The translations under genes were made by a program, and so were the position numbers. Below, in pieces: positions 23,683-32,312 of a stretch of 52,563 nt of DNA. The stretch is from Bacteroides sp. CAG:709 (lineage in GTDB: Bacteria > Bacteroidota > Bacteroidia > Bacteroidales > UBA932). The notes under the pieces were generated by a model, which saw only the letters and a list, made by a program, of their open reading frames with translations, made no database searches and had not been told where the DNA came from. The DNA lies in the NCBI GenBank assembly GCA_000434935.1, contig FR882208.1, positions 125,591 through 178,153 on the forward strand, read 5' to 3'. The first letter of the stretch is position 1; every line of letters begins with the position of its first letter.

Positions 23683-24429
23683 GTGAGCGGCAGTGGCGAT
23701 GAAATGACCTTCTGGGATCATCTTGATGTGCTGAGGGGGACATTGTTCCGCTCGGCATTGGCCGTTTTATGTACGGGGGGCCTGTTGATGTGTTTCAAGG
23801 GATTTCTTTTCGATGACGTCATCCTTGCTCCGACCAAGTCCGGATTCTGGCTTTACAAGTGGCTGGGACTGCCGTTTTCGATGTCATTGATCAATACCGA
23901 GATTTCAGCCCAGTTCTTCATCCATCTGAAGGTCTCATTTATCTGCGGCTTCGTAATGTCCTTTCCTTATGTGTGTTACGAGGTTTGGACGTTTGTCGCC
24001 CCGGCATTGTATCCGAGCGAAAAATCAGCTGTGCGCAAGGCATTTGCCTTCGCTTCGGCGCTCTTCTACATAGGTCTGCTCATCGGATATTATCTCATAT
24101 TGCCCATAACATTGAATTTCTTTCAGGGTTATACCGTAAGTGATGCAGTGCAGAATACGATAACGCTGGATTCCTACATTTCAATGTTCAGTTCGATGGT
24201 GCTGCTGTTCGGAATTGTATTCGAATTTCCTGTGCTGATAGCAGTTCTTAACAGGATGGGCATCGTCACCAGGGACAGTTTGAAGAAATACAGGCGTCAC
24301 GCCATAGTCGCCATACTCGTGGTGGCCGCCATAATCACGCCGGCGGACCCGTTTTCAATGCTTATCGCAGCAGCGCCTCTCTATCTCCTCTATGAATTGA
24401 GTGTGCTCGTCTGTGTCAAAAAAGGTTAG
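23683..24429 (+). CDS. tatC: Sec-independent translocase subunit TatC
   Basis: The product has 248 residues with six predicted membrane helices. It starts at GTG; an internal ATG at 23704 would also give MTFWDHLDVLR. Diagnostic features are the N-terminal FWDHLDVLR and FPYVCYEVWTFVAPALYPSEK, the conserved periplasmic loop with P-A-L-x-x-x-E, and late ITPADPFSML. It recognises twin-arginine signals and, with TatA, exports folded proteins. Confidence 0.95.
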   Translation: MSGSGDEMTFWDHLDVLRGTLFRSALAVLCTGGLLMCFKGFLFDDVILAPTKSGFWLYKWLGLPFSMSLINTEISAQFFIHLKVSFICGFVMSFPYVCYEVWTFVAPALYPSEKSAVRKAFAFASALFYIGLLIGYYLILPITLNFFQGYTVSDAVQNTITLDSYISMFSSMVLLFGIVFEFPVLIAVLNRMGIVTRDSLKKYRRHAIVAILVVAAIITPADPFSMLIAAAPLYLLYELSVLVCVKKG

Positions 24430-24431
24430 AA

Positions 24432-26360
24432 ATGATTTCAATCAACGGTATAACAGTAGCTTACGGAAGTTACACGCTACTTGACAATATAAATTTTCAT
24501 ATAAGCGAAAGCGACAAGATCGGCCTTGTCGGCAAGAACGGCGCAGGCAAGTCTACGATAATGAAGCTTATCTGCGGCGAGCAGAGTCCGACTTCCGGTC
24601 ATATTGACCTTCCGAATCATATCAAGATCGGCTATTTGCCCCAGATAATGCAGCATAACAAGGGCAGGACTGTCATTGATGAAGCCATGACGGCATTTGC
24701 CGCGATGAATGAGCTGGAGACGGAACTGGCCGAAATCGGCAATGAGCTTGCGGCGCGGACCGATTACGAGTCGGAAGAGTATATGTCATTGATTTCCAGG
24801 ATGAATGAAATCAATGACAGGCTGGCAATCGAACATTCGGAACCGCCTATGGTGCAGGCTGAAAAGACATTGCTGGGACTTGGATTCAAGGATGAGGATT
24901 TCAGCCGTAACACGGAAACTTTCAGCCAAGGCTGGAACATGCGTATAGAATTGGCCAAGATTCTGCTGTCGAAACCGGACGTGCTGTTGCTGGACGAGCC
25001 TACCAACCATCTTGATATTGAATCAATTGAGTGGTTGGAGGAGTATCTGAAAGCATATCGCGGTTCAATTCTTCTTGTCTCTCACGACAGACGTTTCCTG
25101 GACAATGTCACCAATCGCACCATAGAAATCATGGTAGGGCATATCCATGATTACAAAGTGCCTTACACGAAATATCTTGAACTGCGCCAAGAGCGTATGC
25201 AGCAGCAGATTGCCGCTTACGAGAATCAGCAGAAGATGATAGAAAAGACCGAGGATTTCATCAATAAATTCCGTTATAAGCCTACAAAGTCCAATCAGGT
25301 GCAATCCAGAATCAAGGCTTTGGAGAAACTTGACAGAATCGAGATAGATGAAACGGACAATTCTACATTGGTAGTGAAATTTCCGCCGGCACCGCGCTCC
25401 GGCGATGTGGTATTCAAAGGAACAGACCTGACGGTCGGTTATCCGCAGAAAGTGGTGTTCCGTGATGCTGAAATTGAAATCAGGAGAGGTGAGAAAGTCG
25501 CACTTGTGGGCAGGAACGGTGAAGGAAAGACCACATTGATGAGAGTTATCATGGGGCAGCTGGAGCCAATTTCCGGTGAAGCTAAGGTCGGTCATAATGT
25601 GCATATCGGTTATTTCGCCCAGAATCAGGAAGATATATTGGACAAGAATGAGACTGTCCTGAGCACGCTTGAAAATATTGCATCCGGAGATATAAGGACG
25701 AAGCTCCGCGATATTCTCGCTGCATTCCTCTTCAAGGGCGAGGACATTGACAAGAAAGTCGCAATCCTGAGCGGAGGGGAGCGTGCGCGTCTGGGAATGG
25801 CGAAGCTCATGCTGCAGTCATATAACCTTCTGGCGCTTGACGAGCCTACCAACCACATGGATATACGTTCGAAAGATGTTCTGAAACAGGCACTTAAAAA
25901 CTTTGACGGGACGCTTGTCGTGGTTTCCCATGACAGGGATTTCCTTGATGGACTTGTAGACAAGATGTACGAGTTCCGGGATGGTAAGGTCAAGGAGCAT
26001 CTCGGTGGCATCCAAGATTTCCTTGATGAGCGCAGGATTGAGAATCTTCAGGAACTGGAGCGCCGTTTTTACAAGGAAGAACCGGCTAAACCTGCTGAGC
26101 CTGAGATATCTGCCGGCAAACAGGAGTTCCTGACGAAAAAGATAGTCTCCAAAGAGGAGCGGAAGGTGCGCAACCGTATTGCTTTTCTTGAAAAAGAGAT
26201 AGCTTCGGCAGAGGCCAAGATGAAAAAAATCGAGACGGTGCTTTCGAATCCGGGAGAGAATGACGATGTGATGGAACTTACCCGTACCTACCTGGAGCAT
26301 AAACGTGATCTTGATGCCTGGACAGAAGAGTGGGCGGAACTGTCTGAAAAAATCGAATAA
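24432..26360 (+). CDS. ABC-F family ATPase
   Basis: This 642-residue protein has two ABC domains and no membrane segment. The first has Walker A LVGKNGAGKST and a diverged signature SQGWNMR before LLLDEPTNHLD. The second has LVGRNGEGKTT, LSGGERARLGMAK and LALDEPTNHMD. The linker (about 235-300) carries the charged P-site helix pair, and the C terminus is a Lys/Glu coiled coil like Uup/YfmR. Such proteins act on ribosomes, in translation quality control or antibiotic protection. It begins 2 bases after tatC. Confidence 0.92.
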   Translation: MISINGITVAYGSYTLLDNINFHISESDKIGLVGKNGAGKSTIMKLICGEQSPTSGHIDLPNHIKIGYLPQIMQHNKGRTVIDEAMTAFAAMNELETELAEIGNELAARTDYESEEYMSLISRMNEINDRLAIEHSEPPMVQAEKTLLGLGFKDEDFSRNTETFSQGWNMRIELAKILLSKPDVLLLDEPTNHLDIESIEWLEEYLKAYRGSILLVSHDRRFLDNVTNRTIEIMVGHIHDYKVPYTKYLELRQERMQQQIAAYENQQKMIEKTEDFINKFRYKPTKSNQVQSRIKALEKLDRIEIDETDNSTLVVKFPPAPRSGDVVFKGTDLTVGYPQKVVFRDAEIEIRRGEKVALVGRNGEGKTTLMRVIMGQLEPISGEAKVGHNVHIGYFAQNQEDILDKNETVLSTLENIASGDIRTKLRDILAAFLFKGEDIDKKVAILSGGERARLGMAKLMLQSYNLLALDEPTNHMDIRSKDVLKQALKNFDGTLVVVSHDRDFLDGLVDKMYEFRDGKVKEHLGGIQDFLDERRIENLQELERRFYKEEPAKPAEPEISAGKQEFLTKKIVSKEERKVRNRIAFLEKEIASAEAKMKKIETVLSNPGENDDVMELTRTYLEHKRDLDAWTEEWAELSEKIE

Positions 26361-26362
26361 AG

Positions 26363-27451
26363 ATGTTTGTACTTGATTCTCATTGCGATACGCCGTCACA
26401 GATTATGCGGCTGAGAAACTTGAGCGTTGATAATCCGTACGCGCATGTGGATTTTCCGAAGTTGCGCGCCGGGGGAGTCGACGCTTCTTTCTTTGCGTTA
26501 TACACGCCGGGAACAATGTCTCCCGATGCGGCTACCAGATATGCATTGGAAATGCTTGCAGGTATCAATGATGCCGTGGAAGCGGCTCCTGATATGGCAG
26601 CATTGGCTAATTCTCCTGAAGAAGCTTACAGGAACAAGGCGGCTGGAAAGACCTCGGTGTTTGTCGGCATGGAAAACGGCTTGCCGATACAGGGGAGTCT
26701 TGCGCTCCTGAGGCAGTTCTATCGTATGGGAGTGCGTTACATGACATTGACGCATAATACCGACAATCAGATATGTGACTCTGCTGCAGAAGGGCATAGG
26801 TGGGGAGGATTGAGCCCGTTCGGACGTCAGGTCGTGGCGGAAATGAACCGCCTCGGAATGATCATTGACTTGGCTCATGCATCTGATGCGACATTCTATG
26901 ACTGCGTGCGTTGCTCCAAAGCTCCTGTGGTGTCGACTCATTCTTGTTGCCGGGCATTGGCAAGTCATCGGCGGAATATGACAGATGATATGCTCAGGGC
27001 AATAGCTGCGGTAGATGGTGTGATCCAGATTAATTTCTATCCTGTATTCCTTTCTGATGAATTTGCCAAGGAGCTGGCGGCTTCGGGGCTTGACGACAAG
27101 GCCGACGCGGTAGAAGAGGAATTCATCAATGATCCAGGCAATCCTGACAAGTACAAGTCATGGGTGGAAGTCCAGAAGGAACTGGCCTCGCTTGACAGGC
27201 CGTCTTATAAAGTCGTCGTCGATCATATCGACCATGCAGTGCGCGTTGCCGGTATCGACCATGTGGGCATAGGATCAGATTTCGACGGGATCAATGTCAC
27301 TCCGGAGGGCCTCGAAGACGTGTCAAAAATAGGCATTGTCTTCGAAGAAATGAGGGCTCGCGGATATAGCGAAAGTGACATCGAAAAGGTCGCCGGAGGC
27401 AATTTTATCCGTGTGATGAACCGGGTGAGAGAGGTTGCGGAGAGTCTGTAA
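26363..27451 (+). CDS. Membrane dipeptidase family M19
   Basis: The 362-residue zinc peptidase has the metal-binding DSHCDTP (H7, D9), the Glu of VGMENG, HASDATF and STHSCCRALASHRRN histidines, and the final IGSDFDG. It starts 2 bases after the ABC-F gene. Unlike many relatives it has no signal peptide, so it is likely cytoplasmic and cleaves dipeptides, possibly D-amino-acid-containing ones. A strong terminator follows. Confidence 0.9.
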   Translation: MFVLDSHCDTPSQIMRLRNLSVDNPYAHVDFPKLRAGGVDASFFALYTPGTMSPDAATRYALEMLAGINDAVEAAPDMAALANSPEEAYRNKAAGKTSVFVGMENGLPIQGSLALLRQFYRMGVRYMTLTHNTDNQICDSAAEGHRWGGLSPFGRQVVAEMNRLGMIIDLAHASDATFYDCVRCSKAPVVSTHSCCRALASHRRNMTDDMLRAIAAVDGVIQINFYPVFLSDEFAKELAASGLDDKADAVEEEFINDPGNPDKYKSWVEVQKELASLDRPSYKVVVDHIDHAVRVAGIDHVGIGSDFDGINVTPEGLEDVSKIGIVFEEMRARGYSESDIEKVAGGNFIRVMNRVREVAESL

Positions 27452-27459
27452 AAATGTTC

Positions 27460-27504
27460 AAAAAGATAGGAGCACGCTGTATTTCAGTGTGCTCCTATCT
27501 TTTT
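27460..27504. terminator. Strong intrinsic terminator
   Basis: A 20-bp stem (27460-27479 with 27485-27504; one G-T pair) has loop TATTT and A-run/T-run edges, so it can act on both strands. It ends the valS-tat-dipeptidase unit. The following gap to 27640 is AT-rich and contains GTAAC/GTTAC arms of unknown meaning. Confidence 0.9.
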
Positions 27505-27640
27505 GACTTAAAAATTGCCCGATTTTCGTATTGTATTAGCAATCAATGCTTTATATACCAATAACCCGTTCTTATTGTTTACAAATATAATGTAACAAAA
27601 ATGTTATAGACTTAAACAAAGATGTTACATTTATTGAAAC

Positions 27641-28918
27641 TCAGATATTTAGCTCCTCTTTTACAATAGTTAACAAGAAGAACAATGCGGAAGCGGCGAA
27701 ACGTTCTATATTACGCTTGCGGTCATTGTGATACTGGTACTTCATGGTGCGTACAAGTCCGCTTGCAGATGAAACTCCTACCCAAACCGTCCCGTCCGGA
27801 TTGACGCCGTCTCCACCGCCGGGGCCGGCCAGTCCGGTCGTCGCCACAGCATAATCTGCGCCCATCAGCTTCCTCACACCTTCAGCCATTGCAGCTGCGA
27901 CTTCGCTGCTTACAACGCCATGATTTTCGATTGTTTCAGCCGGAACTCCCAGAACCTTTTCCTTCACCGGCACAGCATAGGAAGTTACTGAACCCAGATA
28001 ATAGGATGACGAGCCGGGTACCGTAGTGACGAGGTGGGAAATCTCACCACCCGTGCAGGATTCGGCGGCACAGAGAGTTTTGCCGGCCCCCTTGAGAATC
28101 TCTCCGAGAGCATGTTCAAGCGTGTCATCGGTATAGGAGTATATGTTCTCGCCGATAATGCATTTGAGTGCCTCTATTTGCGCGGATATACGCGTCTCCG
28201 CATCGTGCAGGTCTTCTCCATATATGGACAGCCTCAGTCGTACTCCTTTAAGCGGATCAGGAAGGTATGCGAGATGCATGTCAGAGGGGAGTGCATCTTC
28301 CCAGGATGCAATCTTCTCGGACAATGCGGATTCCGCAAGGCCGTAAACCATTATGTTTCTGTGATATATGGCTGTCAATGCGAAATGCTTGCTGATGTCG
28401 TCAAGCACTTCCGGCAACATGTTCATTGTTTCGAAAGGAACACCTGGCATCGAATAGAGCACCGCCTCATGGCCGAATTTCTCTCTATTGAACCTGAACA
28501 CCATTATCGGAGCGGTTCCATACTTGTTCGGAATGACTTCGCATTTGTCAGGAACACTGGCCTGGGCAACGTTGGAAGCCAACGTATCAAGCCCTCTTGA
28601 ATGGAGTATCTTCTTCATTATCAATGATTGAGGCTCATTGATAACATATTTTTCGCTGCCCGAAAGCTCTGCCAGGGCCGCCTTGGTAATATCGTCCTTT
28701 GTCGGACCAAGTCCTCCGGTAACGATTACAATGTCATTGGTACGGAGTTCGGCATCCAAAGTCTCGACGATGGCTTTATGGTCGTCGCCGATGGAACTCA
28801 TGTCGGAAACCTTTACACCTATGGAATTCAATGACTTGGCAATTCCAGAGGAATTCGTGTCTACAATCTGGCCTATCAGGATTTCGTCCCCGATGGTGCA
28901 AATACCTGCTTTAACCAT
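27641..28918 (-). CDS. cinA: CinA family nicotinamide-nucleotide amidase
   Basis: The 425-residue two-domain protein has an N-terminal MoaB/MogA-like domain (TIGDEILIGQIVDTNS, VTGGLGPTKDDITKAAL) and a C-terminal CinA/PncC deamidase domain (CAAESCTGG, VATTGLAGPGGG, GTVWVG). It recycles NMN by deamidation and may have ADP-ribose pyrophosphatase activity. It lies 12 bases downstream of pyrD and is probably cotranscribed with it. Confidence 0.93.
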   Translation of the reverse strand: MVKAGICTIGDEILIGQIVDTNSSGIAKSLNSIGVKVSDMSSIGDDHKAIVETLDAELRTNDIVIVTGGLGPTKDDITKAALAELSGSEKYVINEPQSLIMKKILHSRGLDTLASNVAQASVPDKCEVIPNKYGTAPIMVFRFNREKFGHEAVLYSMPGVPFETMNMLPEVLDDISKHFALTAIYHRNIMVYGLAESALSEKIASWEDALPSDMHLAYLPDPLKGVRLRLSIYGEDLHDAETRISAQIEALKCIIGENIYSYTDDTLEHALGEILKGAGKTLCAAESCTGGEISHLVTTVPGSSSYYLGSVTSYAVPVKEKVLGVPAETIENHGVVSSEVAAAMAEGVRKLMGADYAVATTGLAGPGGGDGVNPDGTVWVGVSSASGLVRTMKYQYHNDRKRNIERFAASALFFLLTIVKEELNI

Positions 28919-28930
28919 TATATCATGTGT

Positions 28931-29968
28931 TTATTTTTTGTTGTTTTCGATGGCTTTGAGAATCTTTTCCACGAAACCTGGACCCTCATATATGAAGCCG
29001 CTGTAAATCTCTATCAATGAAGCACCTGCGTCCAGCATTTCCAGAGCCTGCTGCGGCGTCATGATGCCTCCTACGCCGATAATCGGCAGTTTTCCGCCAG
29101 TCTTTTCATGGATATAGCGGACCATTTCCAGATTCTTCTTATACAGGGGAGCGCCGGACATTCCTCCTTTTCCGATTTCGTCGATCTTTTCCTGAGGGAT
29201 GGTAAGTCCGTCACGTTTTCTGGTGGTATTGCCGGCAACGATGCCGTCGACGCCGGAGATCATGGCGTATTCGATAATCTCATCGATCTGTGTATGAGCG
29301 AGATCCGGTGAAAGTTTAAGCAATATCGGCTTATACGTGTCGAAGCCGGTCCTCATATTCAGCATGCTGTCCATGATGTCAGACAGGCTGCTGACTTCCT
29401 GAAGACTCGTAAGTCCTTCAACATTAGGGCATGAAATGTTTATCACGAACATGTCCACGAAATCGTACAATAGCGAGAATGCCGTCTTGTAGTCATCGGC
29501 CACCTGTTCGCCCTGAGATGATGAATTCGGAGCAATGTTTCCGGCAATGATGACCTCCGGATGCTTGCTGTTGATGTTCTTGATGGCTTCAGATACGCCA
29601 TTATTGTTGATGCCCATCCGGTTGATAATGGCATTGTCTTTTACGACTCTGAATAGCCTGGGCTTAGGATTTCCCGGCTGCGGCTTTGCCGTCAGGGAAC
29701 CTATTTCCACGAATCCGAAACCGAAGTCTGACAATTCGTTATAGCATTCGCCATTCTTGTCCAGTCCGCCTGCAAGACCTACAGGGTTGGGGAAGCGGAT
29801 TCCGAAAACTTCACGTGAAAGATTCTTGTGTTCGCGCTTGAACATCAGTCGGACAATGCTTCTGCAGAACGGTATTGAGCCCGCAATCTTGAGCATTTTC
29901 ATAGTAAGCTGATGTGCCGATTCAGGATTCAGCTTGAATAGAAACGGTCGGATTAAAGTCTTGTACAT
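28931..29968 (-). CDS. pyrD: Dihydroorotate dehydrogenase (quinone), class 2
   Basis: The 345-residue flavoprotein oxidises dihydroorotate to orotate in pyrimidine synthesis, giving electrons to quinone. The N-terminal amphipathic helices (MYKTLIRPFLFKLNPESAHQLT) mark class 2 and bind the inner membrane. FMN and substrate motifs include NPVGLAGGLDKNG, NISCPNVEGL, KLSPDL, GNTTRKRDG and GVGGIMTPQQALE. The promoter overlaps the end of the upstream regulator gene. Confidence 0.95.
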   Translation of the reverse strand: MYKTLIRPFLFKLNPESAHQLTMKMLKIAGSIPFCRSIVRLMFKREHKNLSREVFGIRFPNPVGLAGGLDKNGECYNELSDFGFGFVEIGSLTAKPQPGNPKPRLFRVVKDNAIINRMGINNNGVSEAIKNINSKHPEVIIAGNIAPNSSSQGEQVADDYKTAFSLLYDFVDMFVINISCPNVEGLTSLQEVSSLSDIMDSMLNMRTGFDTYKPILLKLSPDLAHTQIDEIIEYAMISGVDGIVAGNTTRKRDGLTIPQEKIDEIGKGGMSGAPLYKKNLEMVRYIHEKTGGKLPIIGVGGIMTPQQALEMLDAGASLIEIYSGFIYEGPGFVEKILKAIENNKK

Positions 29969-29995
29969 AAAATCTGTTTTGATTTTTTAAGCGTA

Positions 29996-30026
29996 CAAAG
30001 GTAGTGAATCTTTACTTTATTTCAAT
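29996..30026 (-). promoter_or_regulatory. Promoter of pyrD-cinA
   Basis: On the - strand the -33 ATTG (30023-30026), 19 bases and -7 TACCTTTG (29996-30003) fit the Bacteroidota consensus with one mismatch. It overlaps the last codons of the XRE gene and gives a leader of about 20 bases. Confidence 0.6.
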
Positions 30027-30497
30027 GAAAGTATTATCATCGTAAAATACGACAATTTTTGTGATTTTGCGCTGATTATCAATGCATTGAGGGACGTTTT
30101 CAACGGTCGGCGGCGTCTGTGGGATTTGCGTATTCGGTGACACCATGCGAGGCTGTACGGGAATATTCAATTCTCGCGGGGTTTCGGACACCTTGATTGA
30201 AGCCGCTTTCTCCATGTCTGGCAATTCGGCAGCACTGAAGAGATCCGGCTGAGCCGGTTCCTGCTTGACAGTGGTTTCCCTGGCTGCGCTCTTGTACATT
30301 TTTCCTGTCCCGTTCAACAGCCATTCTATATTAAGGTTAGGGTAGTGCTTCAACATGTTGTTGAGAAAATCCCAGCCCGGCTTGTTTCTTCCGGCTAGAA
30401 TATGAGATACACTTGCGCGGGCGACATCGATAGTGTCGGCAAACTGTGATTGAGAGATGTTCTCTGCTGCGAGAAACTGTTCCAGTCGTGTGTTCAT
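30012..30497 (-). CDS. XRE-family helix-turn-helix regulator
   Basis: The start is placed at ATG 30497 (161 residues, MNTRLEQFL). The longer reading to 30548 runs through a strong promoter box at 30518-30525, so its first 17 residues are unlikely to be made. Residues about 4-60 are an HTH_3 domain (ISQSQFADTIDVARASVSHILAGRNKPG), and a conserved short C-terminal strand IVVFYDDNTFIEI ends the protein. Such regulators are common in Bacteroidales and their targets are unknown. The AT-rich region upstream, with dyads, may be its own operator. Confidence 0.8.
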   Translation of the reverse strand: MNTRLEQFLAAENISQSQFADTIDVARASVSHILAGRNKPGWDFLNNMLKHYPNLNIEWLLNGTGKMYKSAARETTVKQEPAQPDLFSAAELPDMEKAASIKVSETPRELNIPVQPRMVSPNTQIPQTPPTVENVPQCIDNQRKITKIVVFYDDNTFIEIK

Positions 30498-30517
30498 ATT
30501 TCTAAACATTGGTTTTA

Positions 30518-30549
30518 CAAATGTAGCACAAATAAATTTACAAAACAAA
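30518..30549 (-). promoter_or_regulatory. Promoter of the XRE regulator
   Basis: The - strand has TTTG (30546-30549), 20 bases and TACATTTG (30518-30525), matching both boxes exactly. The start of transcription would be near 30511, leaving about 15 bases before ATG 30497. Confidence 0.65.
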
Positions 30550-30979
30550 CAAAAGTTTACGTTACAAAAGTAAATAACTGGTTGTGCCTTGTTTACAGAT
30601 ATAGATAAAATACTACAGATTAATTGAGGTAAATGTATATAATATACTAGTAAATAAGTTGTTACGTATCAAATGATGCCTTTAATAACACCTGTATGGC
30701 CTATTAGGGGGATTGTTCACATACTTTTCATAAACTCAAGCATTAGAATAAATAATATTTTAGGCTGATTATCAATGTGTTAGGCAAATACTAAAATTCA
30801 TATAAATTTTTCTTATTTCACATTTTATAATTATTACAAAACTTAATCAAATATAGTGTTAACTTTTGTAATATTTACATTATTATACATTTGTGAACAT
30901 TTGTAATCACATAAAGTGATACATTAGTTAACGTTTTGTGAGAATCGTAAATTTATTTTTATATTACTGCCGGACGATG
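30550..30979. other. AT-rich divergent intergenic region
   Basis: About 430 bases with no credible gene lie between the XRE regulator (-) and queA (+). It is much more AT-rich than its neighbours. It contains the dyad ATCAC-ATAAA-GTGAT (30906-30920) and several TTTGTAA / TTTGTGA words. These could be operator sites, for example for the adjacent XRE protein, but no match to a known site is claimed. Confidence 0.5.
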
Positions 30980-30987
30980 TAATTTTG
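30980..30987 (+). promoter_or_regulatory. Candidate -7 box of queA
   Basis: TAATTTTG fits TAnnTTTG exactly, 28 bases before the ATG. The -33 region is only T-rich (30956-30960). Confidence 0.45.
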
Positions 30988-31015
30988 CAGATCGAAATCA
31001 TTAGCTACAGATCAA

Positions 31016-32227
31016 ATGATACCTGATATACGTATTGAAGATTACAATTACCCTCTCCCGGATGAGAGGATTGCCAAATATCCGCTTGCAGAACGTGACT
31101 CATCGAAATTGTTGCGATATATCAACGGAAAGATAGATGAATTCGTATTCCGGCAGATTCCGGAACTGCTGCCGTCAGATGCCGTTATGGTGTTCAACGA
31201 CACCAAGGTCGTACCAGCCAGACTGCATTTTGTCCGTCCTACGGGCGCACGGATAGAGATTTTCTGCCTGCAGCCGGTAAAACCGGAGGAATACAACATT
31301 TCATTCGCCGCAACATCTTCATGCTCATGGAAATGCGTGATCGGCAATGCCAAGAAGTGGAAGGGCGATATACTGGATTTATATAATCCTGAAAATGCTC
31401 CGGAAATCGCGGAAATGGCAATGAAGGCCAGATTGGTTTCCCGCGAAGGAGAAACCGGAATAGTCGAGTTTTCATGGTCAGGCGGCAATCCGTTCTCCAG
31501 AGTGCTTGAAATATGCGGTACCATCCCTATTCCACCTTATCTGAACAGGGAGAGCGAAGCCATTGACAGCGAACGGTATCAGACATTGTACGCCAAATTC
31601 CGCGGTTCTGTGGCAGCTCCTACGGCAGGTCTTCACTTTACTCAGGCCGTGCTGGATGCCATCAGGTCCAAAGGCATTGATATAGAAACAGTTTGCCTTC
31701 ATGTAGGCGCCGGTACATTCCTGCCTGTAAAGAATTCGGAAGTTGCCAAACATCCCATGCACAGGGAACCGTTCGTGGTGACATTGGATTTCCTGAAAGA
31801 TCTGCGCAGTTCCGGTAAGTCCGTCATTGCCGTAGGCACTACATCCGTACGTACATTGGAATCCCTATATTATATAGGTGTGTCCTGCATTGAAACCGGC
31901 GCTCCGGCGGATGTGGACCAGTGGGCGCCTTATACGCGTGAATACAAATGGAGTACGGAAGAATCACTGGACGCGATTATTGCGTATATGGAGAAAAATT
32001 CTCTTGACAAGATCAGCGCGGGCACGAGAATCATCATTGTACCGGGATTCCGTTTCAGGATTGTGGATATGCTGGTTACCAATTTCCATCAGCCTGAAAG
32101 CACGTTGATCTTGCTCGTTTCGGCTTTTGTCGGCGGGGATTGGAAAACCATATATGATTATGCATTGTCCCATGATTTCCGTTTCCTGAGTTATGGTGAC
32201 AGTTCGCTGTTGTACCGCAGGAAGTAA
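31016..32227 (+). CDS. queA: tRNA preQ1(34) ribosyltransferase-isomerase QueA
   Basis: The 403-residue enzyme transfers and isomerises ribose from S-adenosylmethionine onto preQ1 in tRNA wobble position 34, giving epoxyqueuosine. Motifs are FNDTKVVPARL, RGSVAAPTAGLHFT, LHVGAGTFLPVK, GTTSVRTLES and TNFHQPESTLILLVSAF. Length is above the roughly 350 of E. coli QueA but similar to Bacteroides homologues. It is followed after 85 bases by the acyltransferase gene, which has its own promoter. Confidence 0.95.
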   Translation: MIPDIRIEDYNYPLPDERIAKYPLAERDSSKLLRYINGKIDEFVFRQIPELLPSDAVMVFNDTKVVPARLHFVRPTGARIEIFCLQPVKPEEYNISFAATSSCSWKCVIGNAKKWKGDILDLYNPENAPEIAEMAMKARLVSREGETGIVEFSWSGGNPFSRVLEICGTIPIPPYLNRESEAIDSERYQTLYAKFRGSVAAPTAGLHFTQAVLDAIRSKGIDIETVCLHVGAGTFLPVKNSEVAKHPMHREPFVVTLDFLKDLRSSGKSVIAVGTTSVRTLESLYYIGVSCIETGAPADVDQWAPYTREYKWSTEESLDAIIAYMEKNSLDKISAGTRIIIVPGFRFRIVDMLVTNFHQPESTLILLVSAFVGGDWKTIYDYALSHDFRFLSYGDSSLLYRRK

Positions 32228-32231
32228 ATTG

Positions 32232-32263
32232 TTTGGACATTAGCGCCTTTTTTACTAGCTTTG
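32232..32263 (+). promoter_or_regulatory. Consensus promoter of acyltransferase gene
   Basis: TTTG 32232-32235, a 20-base spacer and TAGCTTTG 32256-32263 match the Bacteroidota consensus fully. Transcription would begin near 32270, giving a leader of about 43 bases. Confidence 0.7.
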
Positions 32264-32312
32264 CGGACGTATTTCCGCTATGTTGCGGAGTACATTGAAA
32301 CAAGTATAGCGT

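Noticed and set aside
26411..26425. GAGAAACTTGAG match to the repeat end within the dipeptidase gene
   Set aside because: It encodes conserved residues in frame and has no other element sequence around it.
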